This document shows positions 9,214 to 18,426 of a stretch of DNA of 49,268 nucleotides, in pieces (position 1 is the first letter of the stretch; the number at the start of each line of letters is the position of its first letter). Source of the stretch: Prevotellaceae bacterium (lineage in GTDB: Bacteria > Bacteroidota > Bacteroidia > Bacteroidales > Bacteroidaceae); assembly GCA_028726625.1 (NCBI GenBank), contig JAQYPT010000086.1, forward strand, positions 1 through 49,268, read 5' to 3'. Under the pieces are notes generated by a model that worked only from the letters and a program-made list of their open reading frames with translations, did not search any database and had not been told where the DNA came from. Both the position numbers and the translations under genes were made by a program.

Positions 9214-12200
9214 AAATATCACTTTGGCTGTGCCGTTGATAGCTTTATTGTTGTCATTGGCAGGTTGCTCTACGCAGAAAAACACTGCCAAGAGTAGATG
9301 GTGGCATTCGTTTACCGCTCGGTACAACATCTATTACAATGGTTCGGTAGCCTATATTGATGGCTCATTGGAGAAAGAGAATGGACATCGAGACAACTTT
9401 ACCGAAATGCTTCCTCTCTATCCTGTTGGAAATAAAAAGAGCCGTGAGCTTGGCAAGGCTAACTTTGACCGCGCTATTGAGAAATCTCAGAAGGCAATTA
9501 AGTTGCATAGCATCAAGCGTAGACCTGAGTGGAATCCAGGAAAGCGAAAGACAGAGAAAGATCGTGAGTGGCTGAGCCGGAAAGAATACAATCCTTTTTT
9601 ATGGAAAGCGTGGATGCTCATGGGGCGTTCGCAATTCCATTCGGGTGCTTTTGAAGAGGCTGCGTCAACCTTTTCATACATGAGTCGTCTGTATCAGTCG
9701 CAGCCTTCCATCTATGGTCGTGCACGTGCCTGGCTTGCTAAAAGCTATATTGAGCAAGATTGGTTGTACGATGCCGAAGACGTCATTCGCAACATGCAGC
9801 GCGATTCCATTCACTGGCAGGCACAAAAAGAATGGGATTATACCTACGCCGACTATTATCTACACGCGAAAGAGTACGATAAAGCCATTCCTTACCTCCG
9901 CAAAGTCATCAAACACGAGATGCGTCGAAAGCAGAAAGCCCGTCAGTGGTTTCTGTTAGGGCAGCTCTATGAGGCCGTTGGAAACAAGGAACAGGCTTAC
10001 AAGTCATACCAGCGAGTACTCAGACAGCATCCCCCTTACGAGGTTGAGTTCAACGCTCGTGTAGCCATGACCGAGGTGATGGCTGGTACACAAGCCAAGA
10101 AAATGATTGCCAAACTCCGTCGAATGGCGGTCAACGAGAACAATAAGGACTACCTGGATCAGGTTTATTATGCCATTGGCAATATCTATTTGGCCAAGAA
10201 TGATACCCTCCAAGCTATCGATGCGTATGAGAAAGGGAACAAAGGTGCAACCCGCAGCGGCATTGAAAAAGGTGTGTTACTGCTGAAACTTGGTGACCTT
10301 TATTGGGAACGTGAGAAGTATAACGACGCTCAACGGTGTTATGGCGAAGCGATAGGATTGTTGGATAAAGAGCGTGAAGATTATGAAGAGCTGTCTTATC
10401 GCTCGAAAGTTCTTGACGAACTGGTGCCTTACACCGATGCTGTTGCATTGCAAGATTCCCTGCAAGCACTGGCCAAACTGCCTGAACCAAAACTTTATGC
10501 AGCCATCGACCGTGTCATTGATGCGTTGAAGAAGAAAGAAAAAGAAGAGGCTGATCGCCAGGCTGAGCAGAATGGTCAAAACTCGATGGCCGGAGGGGAT
10601 GACAGTTATTTCGACAACCAACGAAACACTCCTTACCGACCACCAACACCAACCCCTCAAAAGCAAGGTGACGGCCAATGGTATTTTTATAACCAAATGG
10701 CTGTTAACCAAGGTAAGACCGCTTTTGAAAGATTGTGGGGAAAGCGTGAAAACGTTGACAATTGGCAACGAACAAATAAAACGGTGGTGTCGTTTGGCGA
10801 TACCAACCAGATGACAGAATCACAACTCGATTCCTTACAACAAGCGGAAGCGGTGACAGATTCACTCAGTCAGGTTCCCGATAGTGCCCAGAACGACCCG
10901 CACAAGCGTGCGTATTACTTGGCGCAAATACCCTTTACTGCCGAACAAGTGGCGGCCAGCAATCTCCAAATCATGGATGGATTATTTCATTCGGGTGTCA
11001 TCTTTAAGGATAAGCTGGACAATTTGAAGTTGAGTGAGAAGGCTCTGCGGCGGCTGGTTGACGGCTATCCTTCCTACGAGCATATCGATGAAGCCTATTA
11101 TCACCTGTTCCTGTTGTATTCAAGGTTGGGGCAGTCGGGTGTTGCAGCTCGCTACATACAGCTGCTCAAGGCACAACATCCGAAAAGTGAGTGGACTATT
11201 CTTCTCACCGACCCTCATTTCCGTGAGAATGCACAGTTTGGTGTACAGCTTGAGGATTCCCTCTATGCGGCCACCTACAATGCGTTTAAGGCTGATCGCT
11301 ATGATGAGGTGCGCAGCAATACACATCTTTCATCAACCCGCTTCCCATTGGGTGCCAACCGTGACAAATTCCTTTTCATCGGAGGTTTAAGTAAGTTGAA
11401 CAATGGTGATGCTGATGGTTGCTTGGCAGATATGCGGAAGCTGGTGGAACAATTCCCCGAGAGCAGCCTTAGCAACATGGCTGGCATGATCATCAATGGT
11501 GTACAGGCTGGCAGACGATTGCACGGTGGTAAGTTTGACATGGGCGAGGTGTGGTCGCGGCGTTCTGCGGTGTTGAGTGACAGTGACTCCATTGCAGCCC
11601 GTCAGTTCAACAACGAACGAAACACGGAGTTCACGTTCATGCTCGTCTATCATCCTGATTCGGTTCAAGAGAATCAATTGCTCTACCAGGTGGCCAAGTA
11701 CAATTTTACCCGTTATGTGGTACGCAATTTTGATGTTACCATTGATGAAGATGCTGGTTTGCACTTGATGAAGATAGCCGGCTTCCGTAATTTTGACGAG
11801 GCTTTGCAGTATGCTCGTGCGTTCCATCGCCAAACCAATCTCACTTCTCTCGTGGGTAAAGCGCGTTCGTTTGTCATCAGCGATGCTAATCTTCAATTGC
11901 TGGGCACCACATTCAGCTATGATGATTATGACCGATATTATAACAAGCACTTTGCACCTTTAAAGATTAGTACGTTCCAGCTACTCACCGAACCAGCTGA
12001 AGTACCTACCGAACCGCAGCGCAAGCCATCGGTAGAAGAGATAGACCACCTGCTGGATGATGGCACCTTTATAGACAACGGACTCGAAATTGAGCCGGTA
12101 GATCGTGGAACCATCATTGTTCCGCTAGAGGATGATACGAAGCAAAACGGACAGGGTGGCACGGTGATTCCTACTGTAACACCCTTGCCAAAGACGCAAG

Positions 12201-12544
12201 ACAAGACTGTTCCTCAGCGCGAAACTATTCTTCAGCTGCCTGCCGACCAGGGTAAAAAGCAGCAAACCACTTCCCGTGAGCAACCGTTGAAAGTACCTAA
12301 CGCCAAGACACCAGCCGTGAAGCCGAAAACGCAAACGCAACCTAAGACGGTTCCCAACAAGCCACAGCCGCAACGTCCTGGTGAAACGATTATTTATTTT
12401 GAGAACAATTCTAAGGAAAAGACTCAAAAGAACAATCAGAAAACACCCGCCAAGCCGGCTTCTAAGGATGAAAAGGCAAAGAAAAAAGCTGAACCAAAGG
12501 TCATCGACTTAGGTGATGAATATTATGATTTAGAAGGATTTTAA
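9194..12544 (+). CDS. porW: PorW/SprE-like TPR lipoprotein of the type IX secretion system
   Basis: An 1116-residue lipoprotein. The GTG start at 9194 is needed to give the signal peptide (MRSHHLKNI..., hydrophobic core, LAGC with Cys at about residue 25). After the Cys, STQKNT...FTARYNIYYNGSVAY matches the start of SprE/PorW proteins. Tetratricopeptide-like repeats occupy roughly residues 130-400 and again 590-800. The last 140 residues are low complexity, rich in Pro, Gln, Lys and Thr, and end in an acidic GDEYYDLEGF. PorW is a periplasm-facing lipoprotein needed for T9SS function in Porphyromonas and Flavobacterium. The next gene is porX, a T9SS regulator, with TAATG overlap, which strengthens the call. 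Confidence 0.87.
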   Translation: MRSHHLKNITLAVPLIALLLSLAGCSTQKNTAKSRWWHSFTARYNIYYNGSVAYIDGSLEKENGHRDNFTEMLPLYPVGNKKSRELGKANFDRAIEKSQKAIKLHSIKRRPEWNPGKRKTEKDREWLSRKEYNPFLWKAWMLMGRSQFHSGAFEEAASTFSYMSRLYQSQPSIYGRARAWLAKSYIEQDWLYDAEDVIRNMQRDSIHWQAQKEWDYTYADYYLHAKEYDKAIPYLRKVIKHEMRRKQKARQWFLLGQLYEAVGNKEQAYKSYQRVLRQHPPYEVEFNARVAMTEVMAGTQAKKMIAKLRRMAVNENNKDYLDQVYYAIGNIYLAKNDTLQAIDAYEKGNKGATRSGIEKGVLLLKLGDLYWEREKYNDAQRCYGEAIGLLDKEREDYEELSYRSKVLDELVPYTDAVALQDSLQALAKLPEPKLYAAIDRVIDALKKKEKEEADRQAEQNGQNSMAGGDDSYFDNQRNTPYRPPTPTPQKQGDGQWYFYNQMAVNQGKTAFERLWGKRENVDNWQRTNKTVVSFGDTNQMTESQLDSLQQAEAVTDSLSQVPDSAQNDPHKRAYYLAQIPFTAEQVAASNLQIMDGLFHSGVIFKDKLDNLKLSEKALRRLVDGYPSYEHIDEAYYHLFLLYSRLGQSGVAARYIQLLKAQHPKSEWTILLTDPHFRENAQFGVQLEDSLYAATYNAFKADRYDEVRSNTHLSSTRFPLGANRDKFLFIGGLSKLNNGDADGCLADMRKLVEQFPESSLSNMAGMIINGVQAGRRLHGGKFDMGEVWSRRSAVLSDSDSIAARQFNNERNTEFTFMLVYHPDSVQENQLLYQVAKYNFTRYVVRNFDVTIDEDAGLHLMKIAGFRNFDEALQYARAFHRQTNLTSLVGKARSFVISDANLQLLGTTFSYDDYDRYYNKHFAPLKISTFQLLTEPAEVPTEPQRKPSVEEIDHLLDDGTFIDNGLEIEPVDRGTIIVPLEDDTKQNGQGGTVIPTVTPLPKTQDKTVPQRETILQLPADQGKKQQTTSREQPLKVPNAKTPAVKPKTQTQPKTVPNKPQPQRPGETIIYFENNSKEKTQKNNQKTPAKPASKDEKAKKKAEPKVIDLGDEYYDLEGF

Positions 12545-14100
12545 TGATGAGCAATGGACTATTGTTATGGGTAGATGATGAGATAGAACTGCTTCGCGCA
12601 CACATCATCTTCCTCGAAAAAAAAGGATATCAGGTGGTGACGGTGAGCAATGGGTCGGACGCCATCGACCAATGTCGCCAGCACACCTTTGACTTGGTGC
12701 TTTTGGATGAAATGATGCCGGGTCTCACCGGATTGGAAACCTTGCAGCGCATCAAGGAAATCAGTCCGGCAACACCTGTCGTGATGGTGACTAAGAGTGA
12801 GGAAGAAAACATTATGGATCAGGCCATTGGTTCAAAAATAGCCGACTATCTCATCAAACCCGTGAACCCCAACCAGATTTTGCTGGCGCTTAAAAAGAAT
12901 ATCCACCGCAAAGAAATTGTAACGGAGGTGACGCAGTCGGGCTATCAACAGAGTTTTCAAGACATCTCCATGCAGATTATGAATTGCCAATCACTGGGCG
13001 ATTGGATGGATATCTACAAACGATTGGTCCACTGGGAACTGGAACTGAGTTCGACAGACAGCAGCATGACAGAGATGTTGCAGATGCAGAAAGAAGAGGC
13101 CGACCTCGGATTTGCCAAGTACATCAAGCAACATTATCTCGAGTGGGTAGCGCCTTCTCAGACCGGCAGGCCCATGATGAGTCCCGATTTGTTTAAGAAC
13201 AAGATTTTTCCACTGCTCGATGCTGGCGAAAAAGTGTTTCTCATTGTCATCGACAACTTTCGTTATGACCATTGGCGGGTTATCTCCAAGGAGATTGGCG
13301 ACCTGTTCGACATGCAGGAAGACATGTATGTCAGCATTTTGCCTACGGCCACACAATATGCCCGAAACGCCATTTTCAGTGGACTGATGCCCAACAAGAT
13401 AGCCGAAATGTTTCCCGATTTGTGGGTGGATGAAGACGAGGAGGAGGGCAAAAACCTCAATGAAGAGCCGCTTATACAGACACAAATCGAGCGCTACCGT
13501 CGTCATCACAGCTTCTCATATAATAAGGTGAACGACTCGAGTGGGGCAGAAAAGTTTTTCGATAAGCTGCATGAACTCAAGAAGAACGAATTGAATGTGC
13601 TGGTGGTCAACTTTATAGATATGCTTTCACATGCCCGAACCGAGTCCAAGATGGTGCGCGAGTTAGCCAACAACGAGTCGGCTTATCGCAGTATCACCAA
13701 GAGCTGGTTCCGACATTCCATGATGGCAGAGTTGATGAAATTGCTCGCACAGAGCGACTATAAAGTGGTGTTGACCACCGACCACGGCAGTATTCGCGCC
13801 TCAAAGCCCATCAAGATTATCGGCGACCGCAACACCAACACCAACCTAAGGTACAAGCTGGGCAAGAATTTGAGTTACAGTGCCAAGGAAGTCTTTACCA
13901 TTAAAAACCCTCGAAGCGCACAATTGCCCTCGCCCAACATTAGTACCAGCTACGTTTTTGCCACGGGTGACACCTTCTTTGCCTATCCCAACAATTACAA
14001 TTATTACGTATCTTATTATAAGGATACCTTCCAACATGGGGGCATCAGCATGGAGGAAATGCTCATTCCGCTGATTACACTCACGCCCAGAAAACGATAA
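12544..14100 (+). CDS. porX: PorX: response regulator with PglZ-type phosphatase domain, T9SS regulator
   Basis: A 518-residue protein. Residues 1-125 form a receiver domain: acidic pair VDDE (11-13), phosphoacceptor Asp55 in LVLLDEMMPG, and Lys105 in YLIKPV. A helical linker is followed by a PglZ/alkaline-phosphatase-fold domain from about 215: metal-binding VIDNFRYD, the PTATQYARN loop with the probable catalytic Thr (about 270), VNFIDMLSHAR, and TTDHGS. PorX works with PorY and regulates T9SS gene expression in Porphyromonas gingivalis. The 518-residue length is typical. The start codon overlaps the porW stop (TAATG); a second ATG follows at 12547. No porY kinase gene is in the window. Confidence 0.95.
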   Translation: MMSNGLLLWVDDEIELLRAHIIFLEKKGYQVVTVSNGSDAIDQCRQHTFDLVLLDEMMPGLTGLETLQRIKEISPATPVVMVTKSEEENIMDQAIGSKIADYLIKPVNPNQILLALKKNIHRKEIVTEVTQSGYQQSFQDISMQIMNCQSLGDWMDIYKRLVHWELELSSTDSSMTEMLQMQKEEADLGFAKYIKQHYLEWVAPSQTGRPMMSPDLFKNKIFPLLDAGEKVFLIVIDNFRYDHWRVISKEIGDLFDMQEDMYVSILPTATQYARNAIFSGLMPNKIAEMFPDLWVDEDEEEGKNLNEEPLIQTQIERYRRHHSFSYNKVNDSSGAEKFFDKLHELKKNELNVLVVNFIDMLSHARTESKMVRELANNESAYRSITKSWFRHSMMAELMKLLAQSDYKVVLTTDHGSIRASKPIKIIGDRNTNTNLRYKLGKNLSYSAKEVFTIKNPRSAQLPSPNISTSYVFATGDTFFAYPNNYNYYVSYYKDTFQHGGISMEEMLIPLITLTPRKR

Positions 14101-14144
14101 AACGATCACACAATACAGATAATAGAAATTAATAAGATAAAGAA

Positions 14145-14558
14145 ATGGAAATTAAAATCAAATCATTAGATTGCATAAAAGAGGCTGCCCAGCAGTTCAT
14201 AGACAACATGGGTAAGGGCAATGTGTTTGCCTTCTACGGAAAAATGGGAGCAGGTAAAACCACTTTCATCAAGGCCATTTGCGAATGTTTGGACGTGGAG
14301 GATGTCATCACCTCACCTACTTTCGCCATCGTCAATGAGTATTATTCCAATAAGTTGCAAGACTCCATCTACCATTTCGACTTCTATCGCATTAAAAAGC
14401 TCGATGAGGTGTACGACATGGGTTATGAAGACTATTTTTACAGTCATCGCCTCTGCTTCCTCGAATGGCCGGAGTTGATAGAAGAGTTGCTGCCTAAAGA
14501 TGCCGTCAAGGTAACCATTGCAGAGCAGGAAGACGGCTCAAGGCTGGTCACATTTTAG
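14145..14558 (+). CDS. tsaE: tRNA threonylcarbamoyladenosine biosynthesis ATPase TsaE
   Basis: A 137-residue P-loop ATPase of the YjeE family, with Walker A GKMGAGKTTF (about residues 28-37), the SPTFAIVNEY segment, the HFDFYRIKKLDE block and the LEWPE motif that define TsaE. It acts with TsaB and TsaD to make t6A37 in ANN-decoding tRNAs. It lies 44 nt after porX and is the last gene of the run; a long hairpin at 14579-14656 follows. The size is normal for the family. Confidence 0.95.
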   Translation: MEIKIKSLDCIKEAAQQFIDNMGKGNVFAFYGKMGAGKTTFIKAICECLDVEDVITSPTFAIVNEYYSNKLQDSIYHFDFYRIKKLDEVYDMGYEDYFYSHRLCFLEWPELIEELLPKDAVKVTIAEQEDGSRLVTF

Positions 14559-14578
14559 CATAATAAGGCGTAAACCTT

Positions 14579-14656
14579 AACGAGAACTTGCTGCGAGGAA
14601 TAGCTTTGGGATAAATCCCATCGGCTAAACCTCGCAGCAAGTTCCCGTTTTTATTT
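14579..14656 (+). terminator. Long multi-helix hairpin after tsaE, probable terminator
   Basis: The outer arms 14579-14598 and 14630-14649 pair over 20 bp with one wobble (AACGAGAACTTGCTGCGAGG against CCTCGCAGCAAGTTCCCGTT). Inside, TAGC/GCTA and TGGGAT-AA-ATCCCA extend the stem almost to the tip. A T-rich tract (TTTTTATTT) follows. The structure is longer than a usual terminator. Between it and 14782 I see nothing else. Confidence 0.75.
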
Positions 14657-14781
14657 GCGTATCATGACGGACTACCAGCCTATGGTGAACCCTCAACCAC
14701 CGACATGATGCACCGTTCAAATCCATGGAAACATCCGTGAAGCAGGCTTGATGACGCGCATTTCAGGATTACTGCCGTGTG

Positions 14782-16527
14782 CTATTTCACGAAGAGCGTA
14801 CCCCGGTATTGCATGTCGACGAAGTCTTCGCCATACGAGAGGTACAGGTAAGTGATGACAAGCTGTGTCTGTTTGCCGGTGGCAGTCATGCAGAACTTCT
14901 CTTTGCCATTGACCTTTCGTTCAATCTCCGCCAAACTCATTTGGTAGTGGTCAGTCAATGTTTTCCCATTCAGTTGATATTTCATGGTCACAAGTAGTTT
15001 GTCACCCTCAACTTTAGCGTCTTTTTGCGGAGGATATTGATCGATGTTCTGATAATAACGGTAACCCGGCGGAACGGGCAATAGGATTTTTTCTTCGCGA
15101 TCGTCGCTGATGAGTCTGTTTTCGGGTATGGATGTTGAAGAGCTACCTGCCATTGGCTGCCCGTACATCTCTTCTACTTGATAGTCGGCGACGAGATACC
15201 TGGGGTTGATGATGTCTTCAATGGTCTGTCTGCCGTAAGTTCTGTTCAGGTAGTTCAGCTTACCCGCAAGGCTTTTCGCCTGTTGGTATCCTATCTGTTT
15301 CAATAAGGTTGTATACGTTTTGCTGTTTATCGGAAACTTGGTCATGTTGTGTTCGGCCAACAATTCGCGTACCTGTTTTTGCAAACGGTTGTGGGTAAAA
15401 CTTGATACGTTTACTGGAAATACCGACACCAGCAACAGGATGGCGACAAAACTCCATGCCACCCACATCACCTTGCGCGACCGACAGACGATAAGACCTA
15501 TGCAGACAGCGTAGCACCAAAGGTTGAACAACAGCAGGTACAGACGCTGTATGGTTACGCCATAGTCGGAGAAACGGCGGCCAATGCCTACCGACATCAG
15601 CACCAGCAACGGCAAAACGATGATGGGTAGGTAGCGAACTGCCAAACGGTCTACCGGCTTTACTTGGTTTTGCTGGTGGATAGGGTAGAGCAGGAACAGA
15701 ATGATGACAGTGAGCAACATAAGCACCGAAACCAATGTAGACACCCATCCGTTGGGCAATTCCCAGGTCACGAGTATCTTTCCAGCATAGAGATAAAGCG
15801 TGATGACGTAGGCTAAGTGCAGCGGAATGAGCAGGTAATGGATGATGCCGTTGCCAAACTTATGTTGCAGCCAGTTGTACTGACTGTATTTTTGTTCGTC
15901 TTTCGGCAACTGGAACATGAATAACAGCGGGGCCACCAGTGTGAAACACACGGTAGCCGTGTCGACATAGAGGGTTTCCTCTATGTCCATGTTAAACAGA
16001 TACTTAAACGACTGTATCAGCAACAAGATACCCAAGAAGAGAACAAGGGATGTGCCGGCAGCGATGATGCCGCTTCCCATAAGCCTGATGAGGAAATTAA
16101 TGGCTGGACGGTCGTTCGTTTGTTTCGCGAAAGGCAGTGTGAACCAGCCCACGAACATCGCGCCTACGCATGTACCAGCGGCGATGCTTTGCCCAATGGA
16201 CAGTTCGTATTCGGTGGCCCAATAGATGCACAGAGCCAGCCAAAGGGCATGTAAAATACCTTGCCATCCCCATGCTTTGAGCCGTTGACGCATGTCTTCC
16301 GTCCACAGGTGGAGTGTCAAAGACAAAATGGTGGCCGTGAGTGGATAGAACATGAGGAAGAATTCAAATCCTTTCATCTCTCCGCCATTGCTCAAATCGT
16401 GATTGAGGTATATCAGCGATAGGCATGAGGCGATAGTGAAAAACAGGGTCAGCGGAAATCTCTGTACAATGCTTTGCAGGCCTTCTTTCCAGTGTTTGAA
16501 TGCGTCTTTAGATATGAAATGTACCAT
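14782..16527 (-). CDS. DUF4153-family integral membrane protein
   Basis: A 581-residue protein whose first two thirds contain about ten to twelve hydrophobic segments. A soluble C-terminal part of about 190 residues follows (Tyr-rich, with YRYYQNIDQYPP and KYQLNGKTLTDHYQMSL). This layout and the N-terminal sequence resemble DUF4153 proteins common in Bacteroidetes, whose function is unknown. It is transcribed convergently with tsaE and divergently from the GSCFA gene. A promoter with TAGATTTG at 16555-16562 lies 28 nt before the ATG, which supports this start. Confidence 0.8.
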   Translation of the reverse strand: MVHFISKDAFKHWKEGLQSIVQRFPLTLFFTIASCLSLIYLNHDLSNGGEMKGFEFFLMFYPLTATILSLTLHLWTEDMRQRLKAWGWQGILHALWLALCIYWATEYELSIGQSIAAGTCVGAMFVGWFTLPFAKQTNDRPAINFLIRLMGSGIIAAGTSLVLFLGILLLIQSFKYLFNMDIEETLYVDTATVCFTLVAPLLFMFQLPKDEQKYSQYNWLQHKFGNGIIHYLLIPLHLAYVITLYLYAGKILVTWELPNGWVSTLVSVLMLLTVIILFLLYPIHQQNQVKPVDRLAVRYLPIIVLPLLVLMSVGIGRRFSDYGVTIQRLYLLLFNLWCYAVCIGLIVCRSRKVMWVAWSFVAILLLVSVFPVNVSSFTHNRLQKQVRELLAEHNMTKFPINSKTYTTLLKQIGYQQAKSLAGKLNYLNRTYGRQTIEDIINPRYLVADYQVEEMYGQPMAGSSSTSIPENRLISDDREEKILLPVPPGYRYYQNIDQYPPQKDAKVEGDKLLVTMKYQLNGKTLTDHYQMSLAEIERKVNGKEKFCMTATGKQTQLVITYLYLSYGEDFVDMQYRGTLFVK

Positions 16528-16554
16528 TGTTCGTCTTGGGTTTGATTAATATCG

Positions 16555-16585
16555 CAAATCTACCATAAAATATGGGTTACGCCAA
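16555..16585 (-). promoter_or_regulatory. Promoter of the DUF4153 gene
   Basis: On the minus strand TTG (16583-16585), 20 nt, then TAGATTTG (16555-16562) fits the Bacteroidetes consensus with a partial -33 element. Confidence 0.6.
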
Positions 16586-16695
16586 GTGTCTTTTGATAAA
16601 AATGATTAATTTTGTCATCCTAACGTTTTTTCCTGCTTCCTCTTCATCGCAGTCTCGGTGGTGTTGATGGGGTGGAAAGGCACAACCAATAGCTT

Positions 16696-17508
16696 ATGCA
16701 ATTCAGAACCATAGTCAAAATAGATCACCCCTCGTTTCAAATCCCGCCATTCGAGCGCATGCTCTTTGTCGGGTCATGCTTTGCTGACAGCATGGGGCGG
16801 CGGTTCGTCGAAGATAAGTTTCGCGTCACCGTCAATCCTTACGGCGTGATGTACAATCCGGCCAGCATTCTGCACACGGTAGAGCGCACCGATGTAAACC
16901 CCAACGTGGCCGTGTTTACCCTGGGTACCAACCATGTGTACATCTTGAAAGAAACGGGCGAGATAGTAGACAACTGCCAAAAGCGTCCGCAACGCTTGTT
17001 TCGTGAAGCAGAATTGAGCGTGGAGGAGTGTGTGGCCTATCTGTCTCAAGCGGTTGATTGTTTGCTCAAGCGCAATGACAAGGTGCGTGTCATCCTCACC
17101 GTCAGTCCCATCCGTTATGCCAAGTACGGCTTTCATGGCAGTCAGCTGTCCAAGGCCACGTTGCTTTTGGCTACCCACCAGCTGGAAGAGCGTTATCCCG
17201 GCGTGGTAACCTATTTCCCTGCTTATGAAATTGTGAACGACGAGTTGCGCGATTATCGGTTTTACAAAGAAGACATGTTACATCCCTCCGACCAAACCGT
17301 GGCATACATCTGGGAACGTTTTTCGGATGCCTTTTTCAGTCATGAGGCCAAACTTTTCTTGGCCGATTGGCAACCTGTGAAGGCTGCCTTGGCGCATCGT
17401 CCGTTCCATCCGGATGGCGATGCTTACCAGTCGTTCATCCGTCAGACGCAAGAACGCATCAAGGAGTTGGAAAACAAATGGGGTGTAAACTTGACGGATC
17501 AAGCGTAA
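16696..17508 (+). CDS. GSCFA-domain protein, SGNH-like fold
   Basis: A 270-residue cytoplasmic-looking protein with no signal peptide. The family signature is FVGSCFADSMG near residue 26, where the G-S-C-F-A block gives the family its name. Later blocks are PYGVMYNPASIL, LGTNHVY, LTVSPIRY, and a closing EDMLHPSDQTVAYIWERF, in which the D-x-x-H arrangement resembles the catalytic end of SGNH hydrolases. GSCFA proteins are mostly uncharacterised, so the activity is inferred. The gene ends 31 nt from the convergent ogt gene. Confidence 0.88.
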   Translation: MQFRTIVKIDHPSFQIPPFERMLFVGSCFADSMGRRFVEDKFRVTVNPYGVMYNPASILHTVERTDVNPNVAVFTLGTNHVYILKETGEIVDNCQKRPQRLFREAELSVEECVAYLSQAVDCLLKRNDKVRVILTVSPIRYAKYGFHGSQLSKATLLLATHQLEERYPGVVTYFPAYEIVNDELRDYRFYKEDMLHPSDQTVAYIWERFSDAFFSHEAKLFLADWQPVKAALAHRPFHPDGDAYQSFIRQTQERIKELENKWGVNLTDQA

Positions 17509-17539
17509 TGTGCTGCCTTATGTTCCTCATGGTTCGTTT

Positions 17540-18064
17540 TTACTCTTGAGGTATGAAGAATCTGTCGGTGCTTGCTTGTTCCCATTGCAGCAACCACCGC
17601 TTTCTGTCCAGCCCTCCCGCATAGCCCGTGAGGCTTCCGTTGGTGCCGATAACCCGGTGACAAGGAATGATGATGGAGATGGGATTGCGCCCAACGGCAC
17701 CGCCCACCGCCTGGCTCGACATGCTTTTCACACCGTGCTGTCTGGCCCATTGCCTGGCAATATCCTTGTATGTAGTGGTTTCTCCATACGGAATGGTCAA
17801 CAATAACTGCCATACTGCTATGCGGAACGGCGTGTCGTTCAGCAGCATCGGGGGTGTGAAGGTAGGACGTTTGCCCTGAAAATAAACGTCGAGCCAAGTG
17901 CGGGTCTCATCAAAAATGGGGAGCGCATGATGTGAAGGTTGGTCATTTGACGTGTGGCCGAAGTGCTTCTGTCCTTCAAACCACAATCCTGTAAGTTGCC
18001 TACCATTGCTGCCCATGGTGATGATTCCTACGGGAGAGGCGTATGTGTCGATATATTGTTCCAT
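17540..18064 (-). CDS. ogt: Methylated-DNA--[protein]-cysteine S-methyltransferase
   Basis: A 175-residue Ogt/MGMT-type suicide repair protein that moves alkyl groups from O6-alkylguanine to its own Cys. The active site is IIIPCHRVIG, preceded by VGRNPISI. The helix-turn-helix region is FRIAVWQLLLTIPYGETTTYKDIA. The start is placed at the ATG at 18064 (MEQYIDTY), because the TATCTTTG promoter element at 18088-18095 lies just upstream; the in-frame ATG at 18133 would precede the promoter. No Ada-type regulatory domain is present. Confidence 0.94.
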   Translation of the reverse strand: MEQYIDTYASPVGIITMGSNGRQLTGLWFEGQKHFGHTSNDQPSHHALPIFDETRTWLDVYFQGKRPTFTPPMLLNDTPFRIAVWQLLLTIPYGETTTYKDIARQWARQHGVKSMSSQAVGGAVGRNPISIIIPCHRVIGTNGSLTGYAGGLDRKRWLLQWEQASTDRFFIPQE

Positions 18065-18087
18065 TCCAAAAATGCTTGGTTGCTGTA

Positions 18088-18095
18088 CAAAGATA
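18088..18095 (-). promoter_or_regulatory. -7 element of the ogt promoter
   Basis: TATCTTTG on the minus strand lies 23 nt before the chosen ogt start. No clear -33 TTTG is seen. Confidence 0.55.
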
Positions 18096-18204
18096 ACGAA
18101 AAAGATGAAATCATCGGCCGTTAACCATACCAAATGTTTGTGAGCAAGAGCATGTTGAAGCCATCGTCCACATTCGCTTTGCTTTGGTGTTTACTTTTCG
18201 TTTA

Positions 18205-18236
18205 TTTGCCTATTTCCGTTAATTATTCTATCTTTG
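18205..18236 (+). promoter_or_regulatory. Promoter of the GH92 gene
   Basis: TTTG (18205-18208), 20 nt, then TATCTTTG (18229-18236) is a full match to the Bacteroidetes consensus. It implies a leader of roughly 180 nt before the GH92 start codon. Confidence 0.75.
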
Positions 18237-18426
18237 TAACATCAGTTAATACATCCAATGAGTTTAATTTGCCGCACTTGGGGCTAAAGATGATGCTGAT
18301 TGATTCCGAAGCTTACCGATGTGGAATGGTATGCTGACAACGTTTAGTCTTACGAAGTGAAGCGTCATCATGTGTATAAGTACAAATTTAGTATAGAAAA
18401 AGATTCATAATAATAAAGAAAAACCT

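Larger units (their letters stand above)
18065..18426. other. Divergent intergenic region between ogt and the GH92 gene
   Basis: It holds the ogt -7 element (18088-18095), the GH92 promoter (18205-18236), and then about 180 nt of transcribed leader before the GH92 ATG. No small gene or clear structured RNA is recognised in the leader. Confidence 0.6.

Noticed and set aside
11387..11950. 187-residue minus-strand frame opposite porW
   Set aside because: It lies entirely within the porW coding region and has no family features; it is a shadow frame.
12991..13509. 172-residue minus-strand frame opposite porX
   Set aside because: porX is a clear family member across this stretch, and the antisense frame shows no motif.
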